NCBI GenBank assembly: GCA_945830575.1
Contig: CALZZE010000008.1
Coordinates: 1 to 64,000, forward strand
DNA: 64,000 nt
Direction of reading: 5' to 3'
Source of the DNA: an uncultured Subdoligranulum sp.
Lineage (GTDB): Bacteria > Bacillota > Clostridia > Oscillospirales > Ruminococcaceae
The translations under genes were made by a program, and so were the position numbers. Shown here one piece after another: positions 27,484-36,127 of the stretch. Below the pieces are notes generated by a model. It made no database searches. It was not told the DNA's origin and saw only the letters and a list, made by a program, of their open reading frames with translations. Within the stretch, counting starts at the first letter, position 1, and every line of letters starts with the position of its first letter.

Positions 27484-29219
27484 AGGGTCTTCTCCACCTC
27501 CTCCCGGCTCAGCTGGCTCAGGCAGATCTCCTTGTACACCGGGCAGCTTTCCAGCAGCGCAGCGTGGCGGCCTTTGCCCACCAGTGCGCCGTCATCCAGC
27601 ACCAGAATCTGGTCTGCCCGCTGTACGCTGGCCGCCCGCTGGCTGACGATGAACACTGTCATGCCCACGGTCTGCTCCTTGATGGCCTTGCGCAGCGCAG
27701 CGTCGGTGGCAAAATCCAGCGCCGAGGCGCTGTCGTCCAGAATCAGAATTTTTGGCTTTGCGGCCAGCGCCCGGGCAATGGTCAGCCGCTGCCGCTGTCC
27801 GCCGGAGAAATTGCGCCCGGCGGTGTCCACTTTTTCGTCCAGCCCGCCCGGCTTGCCCCGGACGAACTCCGCCGCCTGCGCAATTTCCAAGGCCTGCCAC
27901 AGTTCCTCGTCGGTGGCGTCCGGGTTGGCCCAGCGCAGGTTGTCCCGGATGGTGCCGGTGAACAGCATGGCCTGCTGGGGAACCACGCCCACCAGCCGCC
28001 GCAGCTGGGCAAAGCTGTACGCGCCGGCGGGGTGGCCGAACAGCAGCACCTTGCCGCCGGTGGCGTCATAGAACCGGGATACCAGATTGATGAGGGTGGA
28101 TTTGCCGCTTCCGGTGCCGCCGATGACGCCCACCGTCTCGCCGGGGGCGGCGGAAAAGCGGATGCCGGTCAGGCTTTCGCCGCCCGCGCCCTTGTAGGCA
28201 AAGTGCACATCCTCGAAGGCCACGGCGGGCGCGCCCTCCACCGGCTCCAGCGTTTTGGCGGCGGGATCCGGCATGGAAGTGGCGGTGTTCAGAATCTCGT
28301 TCACCCGCACGCCGCTGGCCAGCGCCCGGGACACCGACACCACCAAATCCGCCATCCGCAGCAGATTGGTCAGAATCTGGGTCATATAATTGATGAGCGC
28401 GATGACCTCGCCCTGTGTCAGATTGCCAACGCTGACCTCCATGCCGCCCTGCCACAGCAGCGCCACGATGCCCAGATTCACAATGAGGTAGGTCATGGGA
28501 TTCAGCAGCGCCGAAATGCGCCCCGCCCGCACCTGAATGTGCTTCAGGTGGTCGTTGGTGCGGGTGAAGGTGTCCAGCTCATCCGCCTGCCGGGCGAAGG
28601 CCCGCACCACGCGGGCGCCCACGTAATTTTCGCAGGTCAGCAGCGTCACCTTGTCCAGCGAGTTCTGCGCATCCCGGTAGATGGGCATGGTGGTGTGCAT
28701 GATGCCGTAAATGACCAGCGAGATGACCACCGTCACCACCAGAAACAGCAGCGTCAGTCTGGGACTGATGCCGAAAGCAAGAATCAGCGCTCCGATGATG
28801 ATGAAGGGGGAGCGCAGCAGCAGCCGCAGCGTCATGTTGACGCCGTTTTGCACCTGATTCACATCGCTGGTCATGCGTGTGACCAGCGTGGGGGTGCCGA
28901 TGCCGTCCAGCTCGGTGTAGCTGAGAGTGTCGATATGGCGGAACAGGTCCCGCCGCAGCGCCGTGCCAAAGCCCAGTGCGCTTTTGGCCGCAAAATACTG
29001 GGCTGTCAGACTGCTGGCGAGTCCCACCACCGCCAACAGCACCATCAGGCCGCCCTGCTGCCAGATATACACTGTGTCGTGATTTTTGATGCCCACATCA
29101 ATGATGTTGGCCACCACCAAAGGCACCAGCAGTTCAAAGCATGCTTCCAGCATTTTGAACAGCGGGGCGATGATGGTTTCTTTTTCGTAACCTTTAATAT
29201 ACCGCAAGAGCTTTTTCAT
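27480..29219 (-). CDS. ABC exporter half (permease-ATPase fusion), degenerate ATP site
   Basis: The 579-aa protein has a six-helix membrane domain followed by an ATPase with Walker A GGTGSGKST and signature FSGGQRQRL. Walker B runs ILILDDSAS, where the catalytic Glu is replaced by Asp, and the His loop reads VSQRAASV with the His replaced by Gln. This is the degenerate site typical of heterodimeric exporters (TM287/288, LmrCD). It is the first gene of a three-gene operon with its partner and asnA. Confidence 0.9.
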   Translation of the reverse strand: MKKLLRYIKGYEKETIIAPLFKMLEACFELLVPLVVANIIDVGIKNHDTVYIWQQGGLMVLLAVVGLASSLTAQYFAAKSALGFGTALRRDLFRHIDTLSYTELDGIGTPTLVTRMTSDVNQVQNGVNMTLRLLLRSPFIIIGALILAFGISPRLTLLFLVVTVVISLVIYGIMHTTMPIYRDAQNSLDKVTLLTCENYVGARVVRAFARQADELDTFTRTNDHLKHIQVRAGRISALLNPMTYLIVNLGIVALLWQGGMEVSVGNLTQGEVIALINYMTQILTNLLRMADLVVSVSRALASGVRVNEILNTATSMPDPAAKTLEPVEGAPAVAFEDVHFAYKGAGGESLTGIRFSAAPGETVGVIGGTGSGKSTLINLVSRFYDATGGKVLLFGHPAGAYSFAQLRRLVGVVPQQAMLFTGTIRDNLRWANPDATDEELWQALEIAQAAEFVRGKPGGLDEKVDTAGRNFSGGQRQRLTIARALAAKPKILILDDSASALDFATDAALRKAIKEQTVGMTVFIVSQRAASVQRADQILVLDDGALVGKGRHAALLESCPVYKEICLSQLSREEVEKTL

Positions 29220-29245
29220 GTCTCATCACCTTTCTGCAAAACTTA

Positions 29246-29274
29246 ATTATAGCACATGGTTACTCTTTTGTCAT
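29246..29274 (-). promoter_or_regulatory. Sigma-A promoter of the ABC exporter-asnA operon
   Basis: On the minus strand ATGACA (29274-29269), a 17-nt spacer and TATAAT (29251-29246), 27 nt before the start codon. A divergent TATACT (29310-29315) probably serves the ClpC-like gene. Confidence 0.7.
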
Positions 29275-29354
29275 TGTTTTTTTCGATGATTATTTACCTT
29301 GCGGCGGACTATACTGAAAGGGACGCTGTTTGATTGGCGCAGGAGGGGAAACGG

Positions 29355-31619
29355 ATGCTGTATTGTTTCAAGGGCTTTTCACGCACCGCGGCCAGAACGC
29401 TGGGCACGGCGCTGACCATCGCGGGGCGGCAGGGCTGCACCGCGGCGGATACCGGTCATCTTTTGGTGGCCATGCTGCAAACGGGACGGGGCGTGGCGGT
29501 GGAGTTTCTCCGCCGCAAGCAGGTGACGGAATCGGCGCTGCTGGAATGTTCCGCCCGCCGCAGCTGTACCGGGCGGATGCGGCGGCTCCACCGGAAGGAT
29601 CTGGCCCCCGAGACCCGCAAGGCCATGGAATTTGCCATTCTGGGCGCCCACGCCGCCCACGCGTCCAGAGCGGAAAACGAACATCTGCTGTGCGCCATGC
29701 TGGAGGACGGGAGCTGCACCGCCAGCGTCTGGCTGACCGAGCTGGGCGTGGAGGTGCCGCAGGCGGCGCGGGAATGCCGCCAGCTGTCGGGGCAGATGGT
29801 GCTGCCCCTCACGCCCCACATGGCGGTGAGCCGCGGCAGCCGCCCCAGCGAAAAGTATGGCCGCGACCTGACCCGTCTTGCGCAGGAGGGGCAGCTGGAC
29901 CCGGTGCTTTGCCGGGAGACCGAGCTGGAGCGGGTGGTGGAAATACTCTGCCGCCGCCAGAAAAACAATCCCTGCCTGCTGGGGGAGCCGGGCGTGGGCA
30001 AAAGTGCGCTGGCGGAGGCACTGGCACAGCGCATCGCGGCGGGAGAGGTGACCCAAAGCCTGCAGGGCAAGCGGGTGCTGGCGCTGGATATGGCGGCCAT
30101 GGTGGCGGGTACCAAATACCGGGGCGATTTTGAGGAACGGTTCAAAAATCTGCTGGAGGAGCTGTACCGGGATCGCTCCACCATCCTGTTCATTGATGAG
30201 CTGCACATCATTGCGGGAGCGGGCGCGGCGGAAGGGGCCATTGACGCGGCCAGCATCCTCAAGCCCCTGCTGGCCCGGGGTGAAATTCAGCTCATCGGGG
30301 CCACCACGCCGGAGGAATACCGCAAAACCATCCAGAAGGATTCCGCGCTGGACCGCCGTTTTGGCAAGGTGATGGTGGAGGAGCCCACGCCGGAAAACGC
30401 AGAAAAAATCCTCACAGGGCTGATGCCCCGGTACGAGCGGTATCATGGCATTGCCATCCCGCCGCAGGCCATCCATGCGGCGGTGGAACTGAGCGTGCGG
30501 TATCTGCCGGGACGGTATCTGCCGGACAAGGCCATCGACCTGCTGGACGAGGCCGCTGCCGCAAAGCGCATCACCGGCAGTCCCGCGCAGGGGCTGAGCG
30601 CCGCCGACATCGCGCAGGTGGTCAGCAAGGCCAGCGGCGTGCCGGTGCAGCGGGTGGGAGAGCAGGAGCGGGAACGTCTGGCCCTGCTGGAACGCCGCCT
30701 GTCCGAGGAGGTGGTGGGACAGCCCCGGGCGGTGGCCGCAGTGGCAGCCGCCATCCGCCGCAGCCGGACAGGACTGCGGGAACCGGGCCGTCCCATCGGG
30801 GCCATGCTGTTTCTGGGGCCGACCGGCGTGGGCAAGACCCAGCTGGCCCGCAGCCTGGCCCGCAGCTGGTTCGGCAGCGAAAAGGCGCTGCTTCGGTTTG
30901 ACATGTCGGAATATATGGAGCAGCACACGGTGGCCCGCCTGCTGGGTGCGCCGCCCGGCTATGTGGGACATGAGGAGGGCGGCCAGCTCACCGAGGCGGT
31001 GCGCCGCCGCCCGTACAGCGTGGTGCTGTTTGACGAAATCGAAAAAGCGCATGGAGACATTCAAAATCTGCTTCTGCAAATTCTGGAGGACGGCCAGCTG
31101 ACCGATGCGCAGGGCCGCAAGGCGGACTTTTCCAACACCATTATTCTGCTCACCTCCAATCTGGGGGCGCGGTGTCTGGCCGGGCAGAACGCGCCGGTGG
31201 GCTTTGGCGCGGCCGGAGAGGACGCCCGGCGGCGGGGCAAGCGGGCCTTGCAGGAGGCGAAGGACTATTTCCGGCCCGAGCTGATGGGACGTCTGGATGA
31301 AACGGTGCTGTTCGACCCCCTTGGCCCCGAGCAGCTCACCGCCATCGCAGACCGGCTGCTGACGGAGCTGGAACAGCGCGCCGCCCGGCAGGGGTACACG
31401 CTGCACCACACCCCCGCCGCCGCACGACTGCTGGCAGGGGACACCGTGCCGCCCTACGGTGCCCGGGAACTGCGCCGCACGGTTGGCCGTGCGGTGGAGC
31501 AGGCTTTGGCGGACCGCATCGCCGCGGGCACCGCCCATCCCGGCGCTTCCTACACGGCGGATGCCGCCCCGGACGGCACCATCCAACTCACCGAGGATGA
31601 TCTGGCCGCCTGCGTCTGA
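29355..31619 (+). CDS. Compact ClpC/ClpA-like AAA+ unfoldase
   Basis: The 754-aa protein has a Clp N-domain (~1-150) and two AAA+ modules. AAA1 has Walker A GEPGVGKS (~209) and Walker B ILFIDELH; AAA2 has GPTGVGKT (~488) and VVLFDEIEKA. APVGFGAAGE matches the VGF-type loop with which ClpC contacts ClpP, so it probably feeds ClpP, which is not in the window. The coiled-coil M domain expected after DLLDEAAAAKR in ClpC is missing: the chain runs directly to ADIAQVVSKASGVPV. This makes it ClpA-sized and suggests it does not need MecA-type adaptors. ATG 29355 is chosen for AGGAGGGG upstream. Confidence 0.88.
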   Translation: MLYCFKGFSRTAARTLGTALTIAGRQGCTAADTGHLLVAMLQTGRGVAVEFLRRKQVTESALLECSARRSCTGRMRRLHRKDLAPETRKAMEFAILGAHAAHASRAENEHLLCAMLEDGSCTASVWLTELGVEVPQAARECRQLSGQMVLPLTPHMAVSRGSRPSEKYGRDLTRLAQEGQLDPVLCRETELERVVEILCRRQKNNPCLLGEPGVGKSALAEALAQRIAAGEVTQSLQGKRVLALDMAAMVAGTKYRGDFEERFKNLLEELYRDRSTILFIDELHIIAGAGAAEGAIDAASILKPLLARGEIQLIGATTPEEYRKTIQKDSALDRRFGKVMVEEPTPENAEKILTGLMPRYERYHGIAIPPQAIHAAVELSVRYLPGRYLPDKAIDLLDEAAAAKRITGSPAQGLSAADIAQVVSKASGVPVQRVGEQERERLALLERRLSEEVVGQPRAVAAVAAAIRRSRTGLREPGRPIGAMLFLGPTGVGKTQLARSLARSWFGSEKALLRFDMSEYMEQHTVARLLGAPPGYVGHEEGGQLTEAVRRRPYSVVLFDEIEKAHGDIQNLLLQILEDGQLTDAQGRKADFSNTIILLTSNLGARCLAGQNAPVGFGAAGEDARRRGKRALQEAKDYFRPELMGRLDETVLFDPLGPEQLTAIADRLLTELEQRAARQGYTLHHTPAAARLLAGDTVPPYGARELRRTVGRAVEQALADRIAAGTAHPGASYTADAAPDGTIQLTEDDLAACV

Positions 31620-31628
31620 AAAAAACTG

Positions 31629-31660
31629 TACCGCTGACTGCTGTCGGCGGTATCTTTTTT
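31629..31660 (+). terminator. Intrinsic terminator of the ClpC-like gene
   Basis: A 10-bp stem with one G-T pair (31629-31638 with 31643-31652), a 4-nt loop and six T residues. Confidence 0.85.
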
Positions 31661-31669
31661 GCAATTCTC

Positions 31670-31698
31670 TTGACAAATGGGTCGTTTGGTGCTATGGT
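31670..31698 (+). promoter_or_regulatory. Sigma-A promoter of GntR/ABC module 1
   Basis: A consensus TTGACA (31670-31675), an exact 17-nt spacer and TATGGT (31693-31698). Confidence 0.75.
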
Positions 31699-31713
31699 TA
31701 GTTACATAACTAA
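31698..31713. promoter_or_regulatory. Operator of GntR/ABC module 1
   Basis: TTAGTTA, 2 nt, TAACTAA: a perfect 7-bp inverted repeat that begins on the last base of the -10 and covers the expected transcript start. The adjacent YtrA-type GntR protein is the obvious ligand, giving autorepression. Confidence 0.7.
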
Positions 31714-31736
31714 TGAACAAAGGAGGTGACTGCCCC

Positions 31737-32114
31737 GTGCCATTGAATGAGCAGTCCGCCCTGTACCAGCAGATCGCTAAAATGCTGGAGGACGGCATTT
31801 TGCGCGGCATCTACCGGGAGGAGGAGCAGGTGCCCAGCACCAACGAGCTGGCCCGCAGCCTGCACATCAACCCGGCCACCGCCGCCAAGGGCATCAACGA
31901 GCTGGTGGAGCAGGGCATTTTGTACAAACGCCGGGGCATCGGCATGTTTGTGTCGCCGGGGGCGGTGCAGGCCATCACTGCCAAGCGGCGGGCGGCCTTT
32001 TATGAGCAGTTTATTCTGCCGCTTGTGGCCGAGGCGTCCAGCCTTGGCCTGACCGGGACGGAGCTGGCGGCCATGCTGGAGCAGGCGGCCAAAAAGAAGG
32101 AGGAAACCACATGA
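31737..32114 (+). CDS. GntR-family (YtrA subfamily) transcriptional regulator
   Basis: The 125-aa protein has a winged helix (~residues 1-75, with STNELARSLHINPATAAKGI) and a short helical C-terminus, typical for YtrA regulators that control neighbouring ABC transporters. I place the start at GTG 31737, because AAAGGAGGTGAC lies just upstream; an in-frame ATG at 31713 lies inside the operator and has no ribosome-binding site. The stop overlaps the ATPase gene by 4 nt. Confidence 0.88.
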   Translation: MPLNEQSALYQQIAKMLEDGILRGIYREEEQVPSTNELARSLHINPATAAKGINELVEQGILYKRRGIGMFVSPGAVQAITAKRRAAFYEQFILPLVAEASSLGLTGTELAAMLEQAAKKKEETT

Positions 32115-32989
32115 AAACACTGTGCGCACAAAATTTGTGCAAAAGCTACGGCGGCACGAAAGCACTGCGGGATGTGACGCTGACGCTGGAACCGGGGCAT
32201 ATTTATGGTCTTTTGGGCCGCAACGGCGCGGGCAAAACCACGCTGCTGAAAGCATTCACCGCGCAGATTCCCCTTACCACCGGCACGCTGACCTACGGCG
32301 GCGAGCCGGTGTGGGAAAACGAAAAGGCCTTGTCGGAGCTGTGTCTTGGCCGGGAGCTTTCCTCCCGGCTGGGCAACAGTGAGAACGCCCTCAAGGTCAA
32401 GGATTATCTGCGGGCGGGCAGGCTGTTTTACGCCCATTGGGACGAGGCATACGCCCGGCAGCTGGTGCAGCGTTTTGGACTGAACCCCCGCAAAACAATC
32501 GGCCAGCTGTCCAAGGGGATGCTGTCCATGCTGTCCATCACGATGGCGCTGGCCAGCCGCGCTCCGCTGACGTTTCTGGACGAGCCGGTGGCCGGGCTGG
32601 ACATGGTGGCGCGGGAGGAATTTTACAAGCTGCTTCTGGAGGAATTCACCGCCTCGGGCCGCACCTTTGTGGTGTCCACCCACATTCTGGAGGAGGCCGC
32701 GCCGGTGTTTGACCGGGTGCTGGTTCTGAAAGAGGGCCAACTCATTGAGGACTGCGAGACAGACGCACTGCTGGCCCAGTTCTGCGCGGTCTCCGGCCGG
32801 GAGGATGTGGTGGATGCCGCCTGCGCGGGATACACGCCGCTGCACGTTGAGACGATGGGCCGCCAGAAATGCTGTACATTGAGAACGCCGGCGGCGGATA
32901 TTGCCGCCAGAGGACTGGACGTGGATGTGACGCCGCTGGCATTGCATCAGGTATTTGTGGCGCTGTGCGGCGGGGAGGTGGAACCATGA
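32111..32989 (+). CDS. ABC transporter ATP-binding protein (module 1)
   Basis: The 292-aa ATPase has Walker A GRNGAGKTT (~37), signature LSKGMLS and Walker B LTFLDEPVAGLD, and a ~60-residue C-terminal extension. It overlaps the regulator and the next permease gene by 4 nt each. Together these genes should form an ABC transporter repressed by the GntR protein. In related YtrA systems such transporters respond to cell-wall-active peptides or other envelope stress; the substrate here is unknown. Confidence 0.9.
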   Translation: MKTLCAQNLCKSYGGTKALRDVTLTLEPGHIYGLLGRNGAGKTTLLKAFTAQIPLTTGTLTYGGEPVWENEKALSELCLGRELSSRLGNSENALKVKDYLRAGRLFYAHWDEAYARQLVQRFGLNPRKTIGQLSKGMLSMLSITMALASRAPLTFLDEPVAGLDMVAREEFYKLLLEEFTASGRTFVVSTHILEEAAPVFDRVLVLKEGQLIEDCETDALLAQFCAVSGREDVVDAACAGYTPLHVETMGRQKCCTLRTPAADIAARGLDVDVTPLALHQVFVALCGGEVEP

Positions 32990-33606
32990 AGGTCATCCGG
33001 TTTTACGCCCGTCCGGCGCTGGAAATCCTCAGTGTGGAGATGCTGGCGCTGGCCCTCGTAGGGGCGGTAAATCTGGTCTGGAAGGGCGGCGGTCTGCTGA
33101 CGGGCTATGTGGCCGCCGCGCCGGTGGTGTTCAGCTGGAGCGCGGCCGCGGTCATGATGCAGCTCAGCGAAGTGTATGCCAGACTGGTGCTTTCCTTTGG
33201 GGCCACCCGGCGGCAGATCACCGTGGCACTGGTGTTCTGGTGGTTTGCTACGGCAGGTCTTGCGGCTTTGCAGGCAGGCCTGTTCAGACCTCTCATTGCA
33301 TTTTTGAATCTGTCGGAGGGGCGCGATTTTATCAACGCGATTTACCAGACGCCGGCGCTTTCCTGGTTTTTCCTCACGCTGCTGGCCAACAGTGTGCTGA
33401 TGCTGTCCGTTTTTCTGCCGCCCCGGGGCTGGGGACTGGCCGGGCGCGTGATCCTGAACTGCCTTGTGCTGCTGGTGGAAATGATGCTCCCCATTGCCAA
33501 CCACATTCTGGGCTGGCCGTTTCAGGCGGGGGTGCTGTGCAGCGTGCTGGGCGGGGCGCTGCTGGTGGCGTCGCTGCTCAAAATCCAATGGCTGGACGCG
33601 GAATAG
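32986..33606 (+). CDS. ABC transporter membrane protein (module 1, first permease)
   Basis: The 206-aa protein has about six hydrophobic helices, and its short basic loop LSFGATRRQI is typical of small ABC-2-like permeases of the YtrC/bacitracin-type modules. It is coupled by ATGA overlap to the ATPase gene. No motif beyond hydrophobicity and context identifies it. It ends with TAG, one of the normal TAG stops in this genome. Confidence 0.7.
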   Translation: MKVIRFYARPALEILSVEMLALALVGAVNLVWKGGGLLTGYVAAAPVVFSWSAAAVMMQLSEVYARLVLSFGATRRQITVALVFWWFATAGLAALQAGLFRPLIAFLNLSEGRDFINAIYQTPALSWFFLTLLANSVLMLSVFLPPRGWGLAGRVILNCLVLLVEMMLPIANHILGWPFQAGVLCSVLGGALLVASLLKIQWLDAE

Positions 33607-33616
33607 GGTGAGAGGT

Positions 33617-34285
33617 ATGAACTGGACAAAAAAGCTGCTGGTGTATGAATGGCCTGATCTGGTGATGGCCCTTTCCGTCACGGCGGGATTCTGGCTGGTG
33701 GGGGAGTGTTTTGGCTGGGTTCTTCCTATATGGGACAAAACTGTCACTCGCATTCCTTCATTCGGGCTGCTGACAGGACTCATCGGCGGCGCAATCACCA
33801 TGACGGTCTGCGCGATGTCCCGCTTTGGGTTTGGGTTCGGCTGGCTGCTGCAATTCGGTGTACCCCGCCGCCGTCAGGTGGTTTCCCAGTTGGCGGTGCA
33901 GTTGTTTCACGGCGCGGCAGTGGTGGCTTTTGCGCTGCTGCTGGGGCTGGTGAGCCGCCCACTTGAGCGCCTCTGGTACGGCGGCAGGCTGGAGCTGGTC
34001 AGTCTCTGGGAGAAACTGCCCCTCTGGATGGTGCCGGTGCTGGTGGCGGTTCCGCCTCTGCTGGGGCTGTTTGCGGGTGGGGTTTTCAAGCGGTTCGGCC
34101 GTGTGGGCGGGTATGTGCTGTATTTTTCTTTTATCCTGCTCTGTCTTTCCACCGAAAACATCCTGCATGGCGCCGACGGGCTGGTCGATTCGGGCTTTGG
34201 CCTGCCGCTGGCGGTGTCCGCCGCCGTCCTGCTCATTGTGATGGCCGCGCTTGGCGCTCACTGGCTGATGACGGGCGACAACTGA
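33617..34285 (+). CDS. ABC transporter membrane protein (module 1, second permease)
   Basis: The 222-aa protein has about six hydrophobic helices with LLQFGVPRRRQV in the first cytoplasmic loop, the same place and character as in the preceding permease. This suggests the two are distant paralogues that form a heteromeric channel. ATG 33617 has GTGAGAGGT upstream. It is the last gene before a strong terminator. Confidence 0.65.
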   Translation: MNWTKKLLVYEWPDLVMALSVTAGFWLVGECFGWVLPIWDKTVTRIPSFGLLTGLIGGAITMTVCAMSRFGFGFGWLLQFGVPRRRQVVSQLAVQLFHGAAVVAFALLLGLVSRPLERLWYGGRLELVSLWEKLPLWMVPVLVAVPPLLGLFAGGVFKRFGRVGGYVLYFSFILLCLSTENILHGADGLVDSGFGLPLAVSAAVLLIVMAALGAHWLMTGDN

Positions 34286-34320
34286 AAAAATGCCGCGCTG
34301 GCGTCAGCGCGGCATTTTTT
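34285..34320. terminator. Terminator of GntR/ABC module 1
   Basis: A perfect 16-bp stem (AAAAAATGCCGCGCTG and its complement) with a GCGT loop. A-run and T-run flanks make it work on both strands. Confidence 0.9.
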
Positions 34321-34370
34321 CAGTTTGTCAAAGAACCCTTTTTCGGATTTGCGATGAACATAATAATCGG

Positions 34371-34509
34371 TTTGTAGGGGCGGGACATGTCCCGCCCGTG
34401 GTGCATTGCCAAATGAAAAACATCGTAATGACGTAATGTACCTCGGGCCGGATGTATCCGGCCCCTACGAGTGGTGGCAAGGTTTCTCGTGACGATTGAC
34501 CTTTTTGTC
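34371..34509 (-). repeat. ~140-bp two-hairpin intergenic repeat, copy 2 (inverted)
   Basis: This is the reverse-complement relative of 19529-19669. The core runs from GTAGGGGC (34374-34381) to GCCCCTAC (34461-34468). Read on the minus strand, the first hairpin is GGGCCGGATACATCCGGCCC and the second is GGGCGGGACATGTCCCGCCC. The stems differ from copy 1 but remain fully paired. The shared flank (minus strand CAAAAAGGTCAATC) begins at the stop codon of the FTR-like gene. No coding capacity is seen. Confidence 0.75.
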
Positions 34510-34705
34510 AGTCCTTCACATACAGCCCGCAATGGCAGGAGCCGTGGAAATCCGGGTCCTCCAGCTGCTCCTTGAACTCCTTGCAGATGCAGAGGTTCTC
34601 CGGGGTGTGCTGCAACCGGCAGGGGCAGTAGCCGCCGGTCGCTTTCAGACCCTCGCGGATCTTCGCCACCAGTTCCTTGTCGTCGTTCAGACGGAATTTC
34701 GCCAT
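34508..34705 (-). CDS. Ferredoxin-thioredoxin reductase catalytic-chain-like protein
   Basis: The 65-aa protein is only the C-terminal core of FTR beta. Cysteines are paired at 27/29 (CPC), 39/41 (CIC) and 57/59 (CHC), the spacing used in FTR for a 4Fe-4S cluster next to a redox disulfide. It could pass electrons from ferredoxin to a thioredoxin. It begins 13 nt after pyrI, so it is the last gene of the pyrimidine operon. AAGGAGG lies before the ATG. Chloroplast-type FTR beta is longer (~110 aa); short forms are known in anaerobes. Confidence 0.8.
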   Translation of the reverse strand: MAKFRLNDDKELVAKIREGLKATGGYCPCRLQHTPENLCICKEFKEQLEDPDFHGSCHCGLYVKD

Positions 34706-34718
34706 GCAATCAGCCTCC

Positions 34719-35150
34719 TTACGGCTTGACCTTGAATTCCTGCTCGCAGTACACGCAGCGGTAACGGCCGCTGGGCGTCAGCGCGAAGATCTGGTCGCAG
34801 TCCTGCTCGATGGCGGTGATGCACCGGGGATTGGTGCATTTGATGATGTTCACCAGCCGTTTGGGCTGCTGCGGACGGATCTTATTGGTAATATGCCCGT
34901 TTTCAATGACGGTAATCGAGATCTGCGGGTCAAGATACCCCAGAATATCAAAATTCAGGCGGCTCACATCGCCCTCGATCTTGATGATGTCCTTTTTGCC
35001 GCTCTTTTCGCTGCGCACATTCTGCAAAAGCGCCACGCTGGCGTCGCCGTTCAGCTTTTCCAGCTCCAGCAGGTGATACAGACCCAGACCGGTGCCGGCG
35101 GTGATGTGGTCGATGACCACGCCGTTTTGAATTTCATCTACCTTTAACAT
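34719..35150 (-). CDS. pyrI: Aspartate carbamoyltransferase regulatory subunit
   Basis: PyrI binds nucleotides and zinc and links PyrB trimers into the allosteric ATCase. The 143-aa protein has the N-terminal effector domain ([13 protein letters not shown]) and a C-terminal zinc domain with CTNPRC and CVYC. Length is close to normal (~150). It overlaps pyrB by 7 nt. A separate PyrI is usual in Clostridia but absent from Bacillus. Confidence 0.93.
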   Translation of the reverse strand: MLKVDEIQNGVVIDHITAGTGLGLYHLLELEKLNGDASVALLQNVRSEKSGKKDIIKIEGDVSRLNFDILGYLDPQISITVIENGHITNKIRPQQPKRLVNIIKCTNPRCITAIEQDCDQIFALTPSGRYRCVYCEQEFKVKP

Positions 35151-36091
35151 TCGAAAGCAACCTCCCCGGTTTTGGGGTCCTTGAGACCCAGCAGCGTCAT
35201 AATCAGCGCCATGCGCATGTACACACCATTCTCCGCCTGCTCAAAGTAAGCGGCGCGGGGGTCATCGTCCACCTCCAGCGCGATCTCGTTGACGCGGGGC
35301 AGGGGATGCAGCACCGACATGGTGGGCTTGGCCAGCGCCAGTTTTTCCTTGGTCAGCACGTAGGTGTTTTTCAGACGGACGTAGTCCTCCTCGTTGAAGA
35401 ACCGCTCCCGCTGCACGCGGGTCATGTACAGGATGTCCAGCTCCGGCAGGACCTCCTCCATGGTGCGCACCTCCACAAAGGGCAGGTTCCGCGCCTGCAG
35501 CTCCTCCTCGATGATGTAATCCGGCACCCGCAGCTCCTCCGGGCTGATGAGCACAAACTTGATGCCCTCGCAGCGGGCCAGCTCCCGGATGAGGCTGTGT
35601 ACGGTGCGGCCGAATTTCAAATCGCCGCAGAAGCCCACGGTCAGATCGGTCAGCCGGCCGGTGCGGCGGCGGATGGTCATCATGTCCAGCAGGGTCTGGG
35701 TGGGGTGGCTGTGGCCGCCGTCGCCCGCGTTGATGACGGGAATGCCGGAGAACCGGGCTGCCCGCAGCGCAGCGCCTTCCTTGGGATGGCGGATGGCGGC
35801 GATGTCGGCATAAAAGCTGATGATGCGGATGGTGTCCGCCACGGTCTCGCCCTTGGCCGCGCTGGAAACGCCGCCGTCCGGGAACCCAAGCACCTGGCCG
35901 CCCAGATTGTACATGGCCGCCTCAAAGGACAGCCGGGTGCGGGTGCTCGGCTCATAGAACAGCGAGGCCAGCCGCTTGCGCTCCGCCACGTTGCGGTAGG
36001 CGGCGGGGTCGTCATGGATCCGGTCCGCCAGATCCATCAGCCGAAGGGTCTCCTCCAGCGTAAAGTCCGCCGGGTCGATCAGATGTCGCAT
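35144..36091 (-). CDS. pyrB: Aspartate carbamoyltransferase catalytic subunit
   Basis: PyrB joins carbamoyl phosphate and aspartate in pyrimidine synthesis. The 315-aa protein has the carbamoyl-phosphate motif [11 protein letters not shown] (~47), [14 protein letters not shown] and [13 protein letters not shown] near the aspartate site. Length is normal. It follows the GntR regulator by 36 nt. No PyrR attenuator is visible before it, so control is probably through the upstream regulator gene or promoter. Confidence 0.95.
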   Translation of the reverse strand: MRHLIDPADFTLEETLRLMDLADRIHDDPAAYRNVAERKRLASLFYEPSTRTRLSFEAAMYNLGGQVLGFPDGGVSSAAKGETVADTIRIISFYADIAAIRHPKEGAALRAARFSGIPVINAGDGGHSHPTQTLLDMMTIRRRTGRLTDLTVGFCGDLKFGRTVHSLIRELARCEGIKFVLISPEELRVPDYIIEEELQARNLPFVEVRTMEEVLPELDILYMTRVQRERFFNEEDYVRLKNTYVLTKEKLALAKPTMSVLHPLPRVNEIALEVDDDPRAAYFEQAENGVYMRMALIMTLLGLKDPKTGEVAFEC

Positions 36092-36127
36092 ACAAAAAAC
36101 CTCCCAAAAGAATTTCCTTTTTCCTTT

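Noticed and set aside
29379-31676. A 765-codon frame antisense to the ClpC-like gene
   Set aside because: The AAA+ motifs are all on the plus strand; the antisense product has no recognisable feature.
31713-31736. ATG 31713 as the start of the module 1 GntR gene
   Set aside because: It is inside the operator, almost at the transcript start, and lacks a ribosome-binding site. GTG 31737 has an ideal one.
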